DNA of 64,000 nt from NCBI GenBank assembly GCA_020636405.1, contig JACJXW010000004.1, positions 372,001 to 436,000 of the forward strand, given 5' to 3'. Made by a program: the position numbers and the translations under genes. The DNA is from Lewinellaceae bacterium. GTDB taxonomy: Bacteria; Bacteroidota; Bacteroidia; Chitinophagales; Saprospiraceae. Below are positions 44,079 through 53,817 of this stretch, one piece after another; within the stretch, counting starts at the first letter, position 1; every line of letters starts with the position of its first letter. The notes below the pieces were generated by a model. It was not told where the DNA came from. It did not search any database and was given only the letters and a program-made list of their open reading frames with translations.

Positions 44079-44861
44079 ATGCCTTCTCCCTTCCCCGGAA
44101 TGGACCCCTACCTGGAAGGTTACATCTGGCCGGATGTGCACCAATGGCTCGCTGCAGTTATCTGCGAATTACTCGGGCCACAGATCAGCCCGGCCTACGT
44201 GGCGCGTATGAATCATTATACCGTGAACGACACCGCCCCGGAAGAGGATGTAGGCATCATGTATCCGGATGTGGATGTGCTGCGGAAAAAAGTTGAGGAA
44301 CCGGCAGAAGAATACGCTGCCGGAGTGCCGCCAATGACACCGGCCACGATCAGCATTCCCGCTATTCGAAACGTTGAAGTGCGCATTCCAGTGGTGGAAA
44401 TACGGGATAGGAAAAAGAACCAACTGATCACTGCTATTGAGATCCTTTCTCCGGTCAATAAACGCAGGCCCGGGCTGCAACCCTACATCGAAAAGCGGGA
44501 ACGCCTGCACGCTTCCGGCGTCCACCTCCTGGAAATTGACCTGATCCGCCGGGGGCAGCGGCCTTTTACCCATCCCTACCTGCCTGGATCCCACTATCTG
44601 ATCACCCTCATCCGGGCAGGCTCCGGTACCACCGATGCCTGGGCCTTCAATGTGCAGGATACTCTGCCCATAGTGCCTGTTCCTTTGAAAGCCCCGGACG
44701 AAGATGCCGTGCTGGACTTAGGCAGGGCACTGGCGTTGATCTACAGCCGCGGGCTGTATCACCTGTCGATTGATTACAGAGAAGATCCACCCCCGCCGGC
44801 CTTCGGCGAAGGGGACAGGAGTTGGATGAAAAAACTGCTGGAGATGCCAGAACAAAAATAA
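44079..44861 (+). CDS. DUF4058 family protein
   Basis: A 260-residue cytoplasmic protein. The DUF4058 start MPSPFPGMDPYLEGYIWPDV is unmistakable, followed by HQWLAAVICELLGPQISPAY and the later blocks VVEIRDRKKNQLITAIEILS, PVNKRRPGLQPYIEKRERL and VHLLEIDLIRRGQRP. The D-ExK-like spacing in EIRDRKKNQ...AIEILSP suggests a nuclease-like fold (inference); the function of the family is unknown. ATG 44079 is favoured over the longer in-frame extension to 43926. The stop is 5 nt from the start of the glycosidase gene, so the two are probably co-transcribed. Confidence 0.9.
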   Translation: MPSPFPGMDPYLEGYIWPDVHQWLAAVICELLGPQISPAYVARMNHYTVNDTAPEEDVGIMYPDVDVLRKKVEEPAEEYAAGVPPMTPATISIPAIRNVEVRIPVVEIRDRKKNQLITAIEILSPVNKRRPGLQPYIEKRERLHASGVHLLEIDLIRRGQRPFTHPYLPGSHYLITLIRAGSGTTDAWAFNVQDTLPIVPVPLKAPDEDAVLDLGRALALIYSRGLYHLSIDYREDPPPPAFGEGDRSWMKKLLEMPEQK

Positions 44862-44866
44862 CGGCA

Positions 44867-46744
44867 ATGGAACAACACTATTTATCAAAACTCATCTTAT
44901 TCGCTCTTCTATTTCCTTTGATCTGCCGCTCCCAGGACATCGAACTGAAAAACAACTTCTTCTACCTCGACGGCCAGAAGTTCTTCATGAAGGGCATCGG
45001 CTACGAAGTAGGGGCCACGCCGGGCGAGTTGCCCTGGGCCCGGACATTCAATCCGCAGGTATTGCACGCCGACATGCAGCGCATTCTCGCCGGAGGGTTT
45101 AATACCATCCGAACCTGGGCGCCGTTCACCGATCAGGAATTGAACCTGCTGGAGCAATACGACATCAAGATCATCATGGGCATCTGGATCGACCCTCATG
45201 CCGATTTTTCACAACCATCCTTCGTCAACCAGGCGCGGGCCATCGTCACGGATGTACTCAGTTATTCCAAAAACCACGACAACATCATTGCCTACCTCAT
45301 CATGAACGAGCCGCTGCCCGAAACCATCGCTGCGGCAGGTTACGAGGCTACCGTCGATCTGTGGGAAGAACTGATCGGGATCATTCACGAGCAACACCCC
45401 GGCCGGCCGGTGAGCATCGCCAACACGAGTAACGGCACCTATATCGATCCGGCGGTATTCGACTTCAGCGCCTATAATGTTTACATCTACAACCCCGTTA
45501 CGGTCAATTACCTGCACGGCTACCGGGATTTCATTTCCTACCTTTCGAATCTGAACGTCCCGGGCCGGCCCCTGGCCATCACCGAGTACGGCCTTTCCGT
45601 TTCGCCGTCCGGGCCGGGCGGCTGGGGGTACGGCGGCAACAGCCTTCAGCAACAACTGGAAGGGGATCTGTACATGTACAAGGCCCTGGTAGATGGCGGC
45701 GCCGCCGGATCCTTTATGTTTAACTACAGCGACGGTTGGTGGAAAGCCGGGAATGAATTTGCCCACGACAATAACCCCGAAGAGTGGTTCGGGTTGGTGG
45801 AATACAGCAGCTTGTCCGACCATTTTGGGCAGGAACGCCCGGTTTGGGCCGCCGTGAAGGCCTTTCAGTCCGCTATCATCACCCAGCCGCGCTCTTCCGA
45901 AATTTACGGAGAGCGAGTGCCCGTGGAAATTTTCCTCAACGATACCATTGACCGGGTCGAGATCCTCCTGGACGATGAACTCCTTTACGAACAGCTGGCG
46001 ACAGGCAGCTACCTGCAAGATACCCTGGAATTTGCCGTTCCGGATCTATTCGACGCCACGCTGGTGTTCAAGGGCTTTGACGCCTCCGGCAACCTGGTGA
46101 AAAGCGAAGAAAAGAACATCCTGATCACCGGCAGGGAAGTGGCCTTGCCTTCCATTGAGATCAACATAACTAATGACAACTTCTGGCAGAGCGGTTCCGT
46201 GGAGGTAAACTACCACATTGAGCATTCGCCGGATTTCACTCCAGGTGCGGATTTGGATTACATCTTTTATCCGCACGTCGGATTCAATTACGGGCAGCGG
46301 TTTGAGCGGCCCCTGCCCACAGAAGGGCCGGTTGATTTCGCCACGCAACACTACCTTGCCCCTAACGTCAATATATTTACGGTTGGCGCCGCCTTCGACA
46401 TCACGTACAACAGCTTCCGGAAGCGCATAGTCAACCAGCTCACCTTGTCCCGTATCAATACCCTGGTGAACGGTGCGGGCCCCCATTGGGGAATGACCTC
46501 CGCTATCCGCGTTGCTCCTAATCCGGCAGGGGAGCATTTCACGATGACATGGGATGGGCCGCCGGGAGTTGCCAATCCTGACTATACCCTTTACGATGCC
46601 AGGGGCGTAGCTGTTCAGGAAGGTAATCGTGTCGCATGGGGGCGTCCGGTATCCATCCATTCCTTGGAGCCGGGTATCTATTATATTCGCATCAACCTGG
46701 AGGGGAAGCCTCTTCCTTTTGTGCAGCGGCTGGTGAAATATTAG
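44867..46744 (+). CDS. TIM-barrel glycoside hydrolase with T9SS type A tail
   Basis: A 625-residue secreted enzyme. ATG 44867 gives signal peptide MEQHYLSKLILFALLFPLIC ending RSQ. The barrel begins FFYLDGQKFFMKGIGYEVG and NTIRTWAPFTDQELNLLEQY, and carries the two clan A acids: E in AYLIMNEPLPE (acid/base) and E in LAITEYGLSVSP (nucleophile). The pattern is closest to GH2 barrel, GH5 or GH72 type enzymes; I cannot separate them by eye. After about residue 350 there is an Ig-like domain, then a T9SS tail (IRVAPNPAGEHFTMTWDG, LYDARGVAVQ, LEPGIYYIRINLEG). It should be exported to the surface to cut beta-linked polysaccharide. Confidence 0.85.
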   Translation: MEQHYLSKLILFALLFPLICRSQDIELKNNFFYLDGQKFFMKGIGYEVGATPGELPWARTFNPQVLHADMQRILAGGFNTIRTWAPFTDQELNLLEQYDIKIIMGIWIDPHADFSQPSFVNQARAIVTDVLSYSKNHDNIIAYLIMNEPLPETIAAAGYEATVDLWEELIGIIHEQHPGRPVSIANTSNGTYIDPAVFDFSAYNVYIYNPVTVNYLHGYRDFISYLSNLNVPGRPLAITEYGLSVSPSGPGGWGYGGNSLQQQLEGDLYMYKALVDGGAAGSFMFNYSDGWWKAGNEFAHDNNPEEWFGLVEYSSLSDHFGQERPVWAAVKAFQSAIITQPRSSEIYGERVPVEIFLNDTIDRVEILLDDELLYEQLATGSYLQDTLEFAVPDLFDATLVFKGFDASGNLVKSEEKNILITGREVALPSIEINITNDNFWQSGSVEVNYHIEHSPDFTPGADLDYIFYPHVGFNYGQRFERPLPTEGPVDFATQHYLAPNVNIFTVGAAFDITYNSFRKRIVNQLTLSRINTLVNGAGPHWGMTSAIRVAPNPAGEHFTMTWDGPPGVANPDYTLYDARGVAVQEGNRVAWGRPVSIHSLEPGIYYIRINLEGKPLPFVQRLVKY

Positions 46745-46978
46745 AATACAAGCACCTGAACCCCCTTGCAGGAACACGTAGAAATATATGGGAAAACCCG
46801 CCGTGGTTGCCGCTACAATGTATTTCTCAGTTTAAATCTGAGTAGGTGCTTGGACAATAACAATCTAACAATACAGCCATATAACAATTTGCCCGGAACC
46901 CTAGGAATTAGGACCTATGAGCTTTGCTTACGAAATAGAATGGGTAATACTAAAATTGTTCAGATAAGCACTTAACCT

Positions 46979-47959
46979 TTAGGGCTCGCCCTGAAGGAAC
47001 GCATCTATTGCCGGCCATACCAGGTCCGGCCGCTCCACATAGGGAAAGTGTGCTGCCCGGGGCACCTTGATGAGCTGTGCATTGGGCAGGGCTTTCACCC
47101 ATCCTTCCACCATGTCCATAGGGATAGCCTCCTCTTCACCGTGCAGGATCAGGGTAGGGGCCTTCACCAGAGGCAATTCCGGCCGATAGTCCCAGTTTCC
47201 CATGGAAGCCAGGGTGACGGTGTTGGTAATGCTCATTCCATAGCGGATCGCCTCGGTGGACGCGGCGCAGCAGTCACCTTTGATAATGGAAACCTGGCGG
47301 CCGGCCGCCAATCGGGGTTTTAGAGCAATATTCCAGAATTTCCGGCAGGCTTCTCTGGTGTCGGGGCCTTCGATCATGGAATTGTACTGCAGGCCCAGCT
47401 CTTTTTGCTCGTCGGGTGTCAGGCGGCGGTTGATGGCCTCCCCGAAGCGCTCCCAGAAATCCTCCCGCATCGGCGGCACCGGGCCGAGGAACACCATGCG
47501 GTCCACCCGCCCGGGGTGGGTAATGGCATAACTGGCCGCCAGCGCCGGCCCGAAAGAGTGTGCGACCAGCTTCAGCTTTTCGATCCCGAAGTGCTGGCGC
47601 AGGGCCTCGAGGTCGGTGAGGTGGTCCGTCATATGCAAGCGGGCAGTATCCTTCGGCAGGGTCGACCGGCCGCCGCCCCGCTGGTCGTAGAACAGCAGTT
47701 TGTACTTTTCCGCCAACGGCTCAAAATCGGCGATCATGTACTCGCTGTCCATTCCCGGGCCGCCGTGGATCACCACGAGCGTGTCGGAGCCCTGCCCGGT
47801 GATCCGGTAGTACAGGCGAATATCCTTGTCGGTGGTGAAATAGCCCTCGCGGGCTGTGGTGGTATTCTGGCGGCTGCCGTTGGTGCCATTACAGGAAGAT
47901 GACATAAAAGCGGTGAAAAGGATGGATAAGAAAAAGAATCCGGCTTTCGTACTGGACAT
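46979..47959 (-). CDS. Lipoprotein alpha/beta hydrolase, proline iminopeptidase-like
   Basis: A 326-residue enzyme. The N-terminus MSSTKAGFFFLSILFTAFMS ends in SSSC, a lipobox, so it is likely lipid-anchored. Motifs of the S33 iminopeptidase group: VVIHGGPGMDSEYMI (oxyanion), LLFYDQRGGGRST, the nucleophile S in LVAHSFGPALA, D or E in LILHGEEEAIP and H in PRAAHFPYVERP. The usual acid in the HGxxD position reads E, which is unusual. It would cut N-terminal residues from peptides or hydrolyse esters in the periplasm or at the surface. It is convergent with the glycosidase gene; 46745-46978 between them shows nothing. Confidence 0.88.
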   Translation of the reverse strand: MSSTKAGFFFLSILFTAFMSSSCNGTNGSRQNTTTAREGYFTTDKDIRLYYRITGQGSDTLVVIHGGPGMDSEYMIADFEPLAEKYKLLFYDQRGGGRSTLPKDTARLHMTDHLTDLEALRQHFGIEKLKLVAHSFGPALAASYAITHPGRVDRMVFLGPVPPMREDFWERFGEAINRRLTPDEQKELGLQYNSMIEGPDTREACRKFWNIALKPRLAAGRQVSIIKGDCCAASTEAIRYGMSITNTVTLASMGNWDYRPELPLVKAPTLILHGEEEAIPMDMVEGWVKALPNAQLIKVPRAAHFPYVERPDLVWPAIDAFLQGEP

Positions 47960-48090
47960 TGATTTGTGGTTGGTTACTTTGAAAGTAAGCTTCTAAGTTT
48001 AAAATTACGAAAAATGGACCGCCTGTTTTATGAAGCGGCCCATTTATATAAATCGTAATTCAGAGAAAACAAAAAGAACATCAAACCTCC

Positions 48091-48122
48091 TTTGTTTTTA
48101 TCTGTTATCCTTGTTAGATTTG
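48091..48122 (+). promoter_or_regulatory. Bacteroidota-type promoter of the Nfu gene
   Basis: TTTG at 48091-48094 and TAGATTTG (TAnnTTTG) at 48115-48122, spaced 20 bp, about 48 nt upstream of the ATG at 48170. A good match to the sigma-ABfr consensus. Confidence 0.7.
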
Positions 48123-48169
48123 ATCTAAATAAGAAAGAACGCCAATAATAATTAAACGAATAGAAAATA

Positions 48170-48784
48170 ATGAGCAATCCCGTTACCAAGAGCCCTGTAA
48201 TGCTCTATACCGAGCAGACCCCTAATCCGGAGTCGCTCAAGTTTGTCACCAACCGCATGCTGTACAAAGGCACCGCCGATTTTCGCGAAGAAGAAATGGC
48301 CATCGAGTGGTCGCCTCTGGCCACTGCCATTTTTGAGCTGCCGTATGTGAAAGGCGTGTACATCTGCAATAATTTCGTTACGGTTACCAAGGAGATGAAC
48401 TACGAATGGGCGGACATTATGCTCAAGCTGAAGGAGTTCATCAAAAAATATGTTGAGGACGGAGGCGAGATCATCAAAGACGGTTTCGATGAGGCCATGT
48501 CCAAGATCGAAGCGGAGCGCGGCGCCAGCTATGAATACTCCGACGATGAAGCCGAAATTGTTAAGAAAGTCAAAGACCTGATCGAAACCTATGTCAAGCC
48601 GGCCGTAGAAATGGACGGCGGGAACATCGAATTCAAATCCTGGGAAAAAGGCACGGTGGTGTTGATCATGCAGGGCGCCTGCAGCGGCTGCCCATCTTCT
48701 ACGGTCACCCTCAAGGCCGGCATCGAAGGCATGCTGAAACGCATGATCCCGGAAGTGAAGGAAGTAGTGGCGGAAATGGGGTGA
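48170..48784 (+). CDS. Nfu-type iron-sulfur cluster scaffold/carrier
   Basis: A 204-residue cytoplasmic protein that carries Fe-S clusters to apoproteins. The N-terminal Nfu_N domain (residues 8-95) has the hallmark TEQTPNPESLKFVTNRML and ATAIFELPYVKGVYICNNFV. The C-terminal NifU domain (about 120-204) has VKDLIETYVKPAVEMDGG and the cluster-binding CxxC in GACSGCPSSTVTLKAGIE. Length and order match Nfu proteins of Bacteroidota. It is a single gene with its own sigma-ABfr-type promoter and a terminator after it. No suf genes are nearby. Confidence 0.93.
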   Translation: MSNPVTKSPVMLYTEQTPNPESLKFVTNRMLYKGTADFREEEMAIEWSPLATAIFELPYVKGVYICNNFVTVTKEMNYEWADIMLKLKEFIKKYVEDGGEIIKDGFDEAMSKIEAERGASYEYSDDEAEIVKKVKDLIETYVKPAVEMDGGNIEFKSWEKGTVVLIMQGACSGCPSSTVTLKAGIEGMLKRMIPEVKEVVAEMG

Positions 48785-48836
48785 ATTCGTGATTCGTGAT
48801 TCGTGAATTCGTGATTCGGTGATTCGTGATTCGAAT
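48782..48836. repeat. Short tandem array of gattcgt/gaattcgt units
   Basis: Starts at the Nfu stop codon (tgaattcg) and repeats gtgattc-type units about seven times. It lies in the transcribed 3' region before the terminator. Confidence 0.85.
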
Positions 48837-48897
48837 CCCCCGCTTCTGCATAAAGCTACGGCGGGCCGAGACGAATCTACGACCCCGATGATGGGCA

Positions 48898-48934
48898 AAA
48901 ATCCCTGCAAATATTGATTTGCAGGGATTTTTTG
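48898..48934 (+). terminator. Rho-independent terminator after the Nfu gene
   Basis: Perfect stem AATCCCTGCAAAT / ATTTGCAGGGATT with a 4-nt loop and a TTTTTT tail. Between here and 49132 there is only an AT-rich leader with no clear promoter match. Confidence 0.92.
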
Positions 48935-49131
48935 TATTTACGGTAGAAAAAAGGTAAGATTTGTATACCTTAGTGTGATTTTTACGCTTTGTCATAATTC
49001 CATCCCGTTTACTACCAAAATTAAATTCGGCTTAACCGTGTTGCTGCCCTGTATGAATAATCAGGGAAGCTAACCTGATTAAGATGTTGATCTATTTCCA
49101 ACTGCTTGTTAATCAGGCATAAACAAGACCT

Positions 49132-52100
49132 ATGCAACAAATGGTGCGCTCCCATTTTAATTTTAAAGCGATATTTGCAATTGGTTTAATGCTCCTTCCC
49201 GGATGGATTTTTGGCCAGTATACCGTTACGTCCTGCCAAACCGTAGGAGGCGCGCTCCTGGCAACCGACCGAAACGACTTTGCCCATGCCACTCAGCCCA
49301 TTCCCAACGAAGGTTACTTGCACAATTTTAATCCTCCTCCGCTCCCCTGCGGCATCAATAATCCATCGATTACTTCGCTGATCGTTGAAATTGACATTAC
49401 CAATATCACGGCTTCCGGCAACTGCACCGGTATTCCTATTTTTGGCAATGTCTTACTGAATTGCCCCTTGACCACTACGTCGGTCTGTCCCATCATTCAA
49501 GATGTACTTACACCGGGCTGCGGGGGGTTTGGCGGCGGGGCTACTGTCGCAGGAGTCTACGCTTTGGATATAGCCACCTGTAATGCCATTGGCCCGAATG
49601 ACGTCATCGGGGTAGATATCATTCCCGCTACCGACTTTTCCCCCACTTGCCCTTCCAACGGATCGGCCATCAGCGATGGTACGGTCTCCGTCACCTATGA
49701 GATCTGCCTCACCTATACCTACAACCAGGATATCCCTCCAGACTGCGCCAACACCACCAGCTTGCCCTGCAATGACGGCGACCCCTGTACCATCAACGAC
49801 ATGCGCACCGTGGACGCCTGCGACAACTCCATCGTCTGCGTACCTTGCGCCGGTACGCCCATCGCCGCCTGTTCGAACACCGTAAACCAGGCCTGTGACG
49901 ACGGCGACCCCTGCACCATCAACGATATGCGCACTGTGGACGCCTGCGACAACTCGGTAGTTTGCGTCCCCTGCGCGGGCACGCCGATCGCCGCATGCTC
50001 CAATACCATCATGCAGGCCTGCAACGACGGCGACCCCTGCACCATCAACGATATGCGCACCGTGGACGCCTGCGACAATTCTATCGTCTGCATCCCCTGC
50101 GCAGGAACCCCCGTAGCTTCCTGCTCCAACACGGTAACCCAGGCCTGCAACGACGGCGACCCCTGCACCATCAATGATACGCGCACCGTGGACGCCTGCG
50201 ACAATTCCATCGTCTGCATCCCCTGCGCGGGCACGCCTATTGCTTCCTGCTCCAATACCGTAGCCCTGCCCTGTGATGACGGCGACCCCTGTACGCTTAA
50301 CGATACACAACTGGCCGACGCCTGCGATAACTCCATCATTTGTGTACCCTGCGCCGGCACGCCTTCCCCTTCCTGCCTCAATGTCGTCAGCCTGCCTTGT
50401 GATGATGGGGACCCCTGTACCATCAACGACGTAGAGATCGTAGAGGATTGTAACAATGCCTTCATTTGCGTCCCCTGTGCCGGAACACCCCTGCCTTCCT
50501 GTGTCAATACGGTAAGCCTGCCGTGTGACGACGGCGACCCCTGCACCATCAACGATGTGGAGGTCGTGGAGGATTGTAATAATGCCTTTATCTGCATTCC
50601 CTGCGCCGGCACGCCTGCCCCGGCCTGCACCAATACCGTCGTCCTGCCCTGCGATGACGGGGACCCCTGCACGGTCAACGACCAGCAAACGGTAGAGGCC
50701 TGCGACAATTCCATCGTTTGTATCCCCTGCGCCGGTACGCTGGATATCTCTTGTAATAATACTGTCGTTCTTCCCTGCGATGACGGGGACCCCTGCACGG
50801 CCAACGACCAGCAAACGGTAGAGTCCTGTGATAACTCCATCGTTTGTATCCCGTGCGCGGGCACGCCGGTTGCTTCGTGTGCTACTACGGTCATGCTGGC
50901 CTGTGACGACGGCGACCCCTGCACGGAAAACGATATGCAGGGCGTCGATGCCTGCGACAACGCCGTGGTGTGCATCCCCTGTGCGGGCACGCCGGTTACT
51001 TCCTGCGCCACGACGGTCATGCTGGCCTGTGACGATGGCGACCCCTGTACGGAAAACGATATGCAGGGCGTCGATGCCTGCGACAACGCCGTGGTGTGCA
51101 TCCCTTGTGCGGGCACGCCGGTTGCTTCGTGTGCTACTACGGTCATGCTGGCCTGTGATGATGGCGACCCCTGTACGGAAAACGACATGCAGGGCGTTGA
51201 TGCCTGCGACAACGCTGTGGTGTGCATCCCTTGTGCGGGCACGCCGGTTGCTTCGTGTGCTACTACGGTCATGCTGGCCTGTGACGATGGCGACCCCTGT
51301 ACGGAAAACGACATGCAGGGCGTCGATGCCTGCGACAATGCCGTGGTGTGCATCCCCTGCGCCGGTACCCCCGTTGATTGCAGTAACGGCCCAACTACCA
51401 TTCAGGCCTGTGATGACGGCGACCCCAATACCATCAATGATGTAGAAACCGTGCTGGACTGTGACGGCAGCATCTGTGTACCCTGCATGGGAGAATCGGC
51501 AGACTGCAGTACTGGCCCTACCACAGTGCAAGTTTGTGACGATGGAGACCCTTGCACCATTAATGATATGGAAACCATCCTGGATAGCGATGGCAGCATC
51601 TGCGTGCCCTGTGCCGGCGAACCTGCTCCCTGTAGTACCGATGCCTCCTGCGAAATGCAAGTCCCTTGTGACGATGGCAATCCCTGTACCGAAAATGATG
51701 TACAAACCATCTTGCTTTCTGATGGCAGCATTTGTATTCCTTGTGCCGGCGCCGTAATCGATTGTAGTACGGGCCCCACTACCACCCGGCCCTGTGATGA
51801 CGGCAACCCCAATACGATCAACGATATGGAAACGGTGCTGGACTGTGATGGCAGTATCTGTGTACCCTGCCAAGGGATTCCCGGGGACTGCGGAACAGCA
51901 GCAACTATAGTACAGGCCTGCGACGACGGCGACCCCTGCACGGTCAATGATATGGAAACGGTGCTGGCCAGCGACGGCAGCATCTGCGTGCCCTGTGCCG
52001 GTGATCCTGCTCCCTGCGGTACGGACGGTTCCTGTGAGATGCAGGTAGCCTGCGACGACGGCGACCCCTGCACCATTAATGATACGCAAACGGTGCTGTC

Positions 52101-53817
52101 CAGCGACGGCAGCATCTGCGTGCCCTGTGCCGGCGATCCTGCCCCCTGCGGTACGGACGGTTCCTGTGAGATGCAGTTGCCCTGCGACGACGGCGACCCC
52201 TGTACGGTTAATGATATGGAAACGGTACTTACCAGCGACGGCAGCATCTGCGTGCCTTGCGCTGGTGAGCCAGCCCCCTGCGGAACCGATGATTCCTGTG
52301 AGATGCAGTTGCCCTGTGACGACGGCGACCCCTGTACGGTCAATGATATGGAAACGGTGTTGGCCAGCGACGGCAGCATCTGCGTGCCTTGCGCCGGTGA
52401 TCCTGCTCCTTGCGGAACCGATGATTCCTGTGAGATGCAGTTGCCCTGCGACGACGGCGACCCCTGTACGGTCAATGATATGGAAACGGTACTTACCAGC
52501 GACGGCAGCATCTGTGTGCCTTGCGCCGGTGAGCCTGCTCCTTGCGGAACCGATGATTCCTGTGAGATGCAGTTGCCCTGTGACGATGGCGACCCCTGCA
52601 CCATTAATGATATGGAAACGGTACTGGCCAGTGATGGCAGCATCTGTGTGCCCTGTGCCGGCGTCCTAACGGACTGCAGTAGCGGCCCCACTACTATCCA
52701 GCCTTGTGATGACGGCGATCCCGATACCTTTAACGACCAACAAACCGTACTGGATTGCGACGGGTCAATTTGCGTGCCTTGTTCGGGAACCCCCTGCAGT
52801 CTCGTTGCCGGCATTCAGGCATCTCTACTGTCTCCTGCCTGCCAGGGCGTCGGAGGGGCTGTCCTGTTGGAAAGCACCGGGACTATTACCGGGCCGGATA
52901 TCCGCTATGAATGGATTTTCAATAATGCAGTGGTAGGAGCCGGCCCGACATTGGAAGTTTCCGAAGAAGGAATTTATACCCTTCGCGTAACAGACAACGC
53001 CAGTGGCTGTTCCGGATCAGAGGATATAGAAGTTGCCATTCCCGTTGTCGTCCTGGACGCTACCGTTGAAACCAGCGGCGAAAGTTGCCCGGGAGAAGGC
53101 GATGGCAGTATCCTTGTGGATGTGGTTACCGGCGGAACGGCCCCCTACTTGTTTGCCTTGAACTCCGGTAGTTTTGGGCCCGCCAACCAGTTTGTAAATC
53201 TTTCTCCGGGGGCTTATTCCCTGACCGTTCAGGATGCAGAGGGTTGTGAACTGGAAGTGGATGTTACTATCCCTGCGTCCGATCCCTTATGGGTAGACCT
53301 TGGGCCGGACCAGGAGATTAAGCTGGGCGATAGCCTCCGGTTGTCCTTTACGACCAATGCTGCCATTGATGAGATCATCTGGGACATTGATCCGAGTTTA
53401 AGTTGTACGGATTGTCCGGAACCCGTTGTTCGTCCGAATGGACAAACGACGTATACGGTAACCCTGGTGGACCCCAACGGCTGTGTGGTGAGTGATCAGA
53501 TCGTCGTTTTGGTGGATGTAACCCGAAAAGTATTTATTCCCAACGCTTTTTCTCCCAATGACGATGGCGTCAACGATTTCTTTAGTATCTATACAGATTC
53601 GAATGTAAAAATAGTGCGCAGCTTTAAAGTATTTGACCGTTGGGGCGGGGCTGTGTTCTCTGCGGAAAACTTTGAGCCCAATGGCCTCCAGGCGAGGTGG
53701 GATGGAACTTATCGCGGGGAGAAAGTCAACCCTGGAGTCTATGTGTATTTTGCGGAGATCGAATTTGGGGACGGGCGCGTGGTCACGGATATCGGGGAAG
53801 TTATTGTCTTGAAGTAA
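49132..53817 (+). CDS. Giant Cys-rich repeat T9SS type B surface protein
   Basis: A 1561-residue secreted protein. The N-terminus holds a signal peptide with core FKAIFAIGLMLLPGWIFG (start at 49132, or ATG 49141). Residues 30-200 are a beta-rich head (HNFNPPPLPCGINNPSI). Residues about 203-1223 are 24 tandem units of about 42 residues, pattern C(D/N)DGDPCTINDxxTVxxCD then SIxCVPCAGTP, with four to six Cys each. An Ig-like domain follows, then a SprB-like repeat (ESCPGEGDGSILVDVVTGGT, NLSPGAYSLTVQDAEGC). The last 95 residues are the type B sorting domain (FIPNAFSPNDDGVNDFFS, FKVFDRWGGAVFS). It is a disulfide-rich stalk at the surface (inference). Confidence 0.92.
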   Translation: MQQMVRSHFNFKAIFAIGLMLLPGWIFGQYTVTSCQTVGGALLATDRNDFAHATQPIPNEGYLHNFNPPPLPCGINNPSITSLIVEIDITNITASGNCTGIPIFGNVLLNCPLTTTSVCPIIQDVLTPGCGGFGGGATVAGVYALDIATCNAIGPNDVIGVDIIPATDFSPTCPSNGSAISDGTVSVTYEICLTYTYNQDIPPDCANTTSLPCNDGDPCTINDMRTVDACDNSIVCVPCAGTPIAACSNTVNQACDDGDPCTINDMRTVDACDNSVVCVPCAGTPIAACSNTIMQACNDGDPCTINDMRTVDACDNSIVCIPCAGTPVASCSNTVTQACNDGDPCTINDTRTVDACDNSIVCIPCAGTPIASCSNTVALPCDDGDPCTLNDTQLADACDNSIICVPCAGTPSPSCLNVVSLPCDDGDPCTINDVEIVEDCNNAFICVPCAGTPLPSCVNTVSLPCDDGDPCTINDVEVVEDCNNAFICIPCAGTPAPACTNTVVLPCDDGDPCTVNDQQTVEACDNSIVCIPCAGTLDISCNNTVVLPCDDGDPCTANDQQTVESCDNSIVCIPCAGTPVASCATTVMLACDDGDPCTENDMQGVDACDNAVVCIPCAGTPVTSCATTVMLACDDGDPCTENDMQGVDACDNAVVCIPCAGTPVASCATTVMLACDDGDPCTENDMQGVDACDNAVVCIPCAGTPVASCATTVMLACDDGDPCTENDMQGVDACDNAVVCIPCAGTPVDCSNGPTTIQACDDGDPNTINDVETVLDCDGSICVPCMGESADCSTGPTTVQVCDDGDPCTINDMETILDSDGSICVPCAGEPAPCSTDASCEMQVPCDDGNPCTENDVQTILLSDGSICIPCAGAVIDCSTGPTTTRPCDDGNPNTINDMETVLDCDGSICVPCQGIPGDCGTAATIVQACDDGDPCTVNDMETVLASDGSICVPCAGDPAPCGTDGSCEMQVACDDGDPCTINDTQTVLSSDGSICVPCAGDPAPCGTDGSCEMQLPCDDGDPCTVNDMETVLTSDGSICVPCAGEPAPCGTDDSCEMQLPCDDGDPCTVNDMETVLASDGSICVPCAGDPAPCGTDDSCEMQLPCDDGDPCTVNDMETVLTSDGSICVPCAGEPAPCGTDDSCEMQLPCDDGDPCTINDMETVLASDGSICVPCAGVLTDCSSGPTTIQPCDDGDPDTFNDQQTVLDCDGSICVPCSGTPCSLVAGIQASLLSPACQGVGGAVLLESTGTITGPDIRYEWIFNNAVVGAGPTLEVSEEGIYTLRVTDNASGCSGSEDIEVAIPVVVLDATVETSGESCPGEGDGSILVDVVTGGTAPYLFALNSGSFGPANQFVNLSPGAYSLTVQDAEGCELEVDVTIPASDPLWVDLGPDQEIKLGDSLRLSFTTNAAIDEIIWDIDPSLSCTDCPEPVVRPNGQTTYTVTLVDPNGCVVSDQIVVLVDVTRKVFIPNAFSPNDDGVNDFFSIYTDSNVKIVRSFKVFDRWGGAVFSAENFEPNGLQARWDGTYRGEKVNPGVYVYFAEIEFGDGRVVTDIGEVIVLK
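49735..52800 (+). repeat. Twenty-four tandem Cys-rich repeats
   Basis: Units of about 117 to 132 bp encode CDDGDPCT blocks. Units 1-13 share the CDNxxVCxPC type and units 14-24 the DGSICVPC type. Within each group neighbouring copies are near identical (units 10-13; units 20-23), a sign of recent local amplification. Confidence 0.9.

Noticed and set aside
48014..48042. Small stem TGGACCGC / GCGGCCCA upstream of the Nfu promoter
   Set aside because: No gene ends there and there is no T tract; it is between divergent starts, so not called as a terminator.
49453..52089. 878-codon antisense frame over the Cys-rich repeat gene
   Set aside because: It is the complement of highly repetitive sense codons. 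The sense strand has a signal peptide, Cys pattern and sorting domain, and the antisense product is low-complexity.
49735..52800. Regular repeats that could be mistaken for a CRISPR array
   Set aside because: The repeats are coding, in frame, about 120 bp long, and have no unique spacers.
51402..52814. 470-codon antisense frame of SPSSQG-type repeats (and a 560-codon one at 49719-51401)
   Set aside because: Shadow of the same repeats; no start context or domain.
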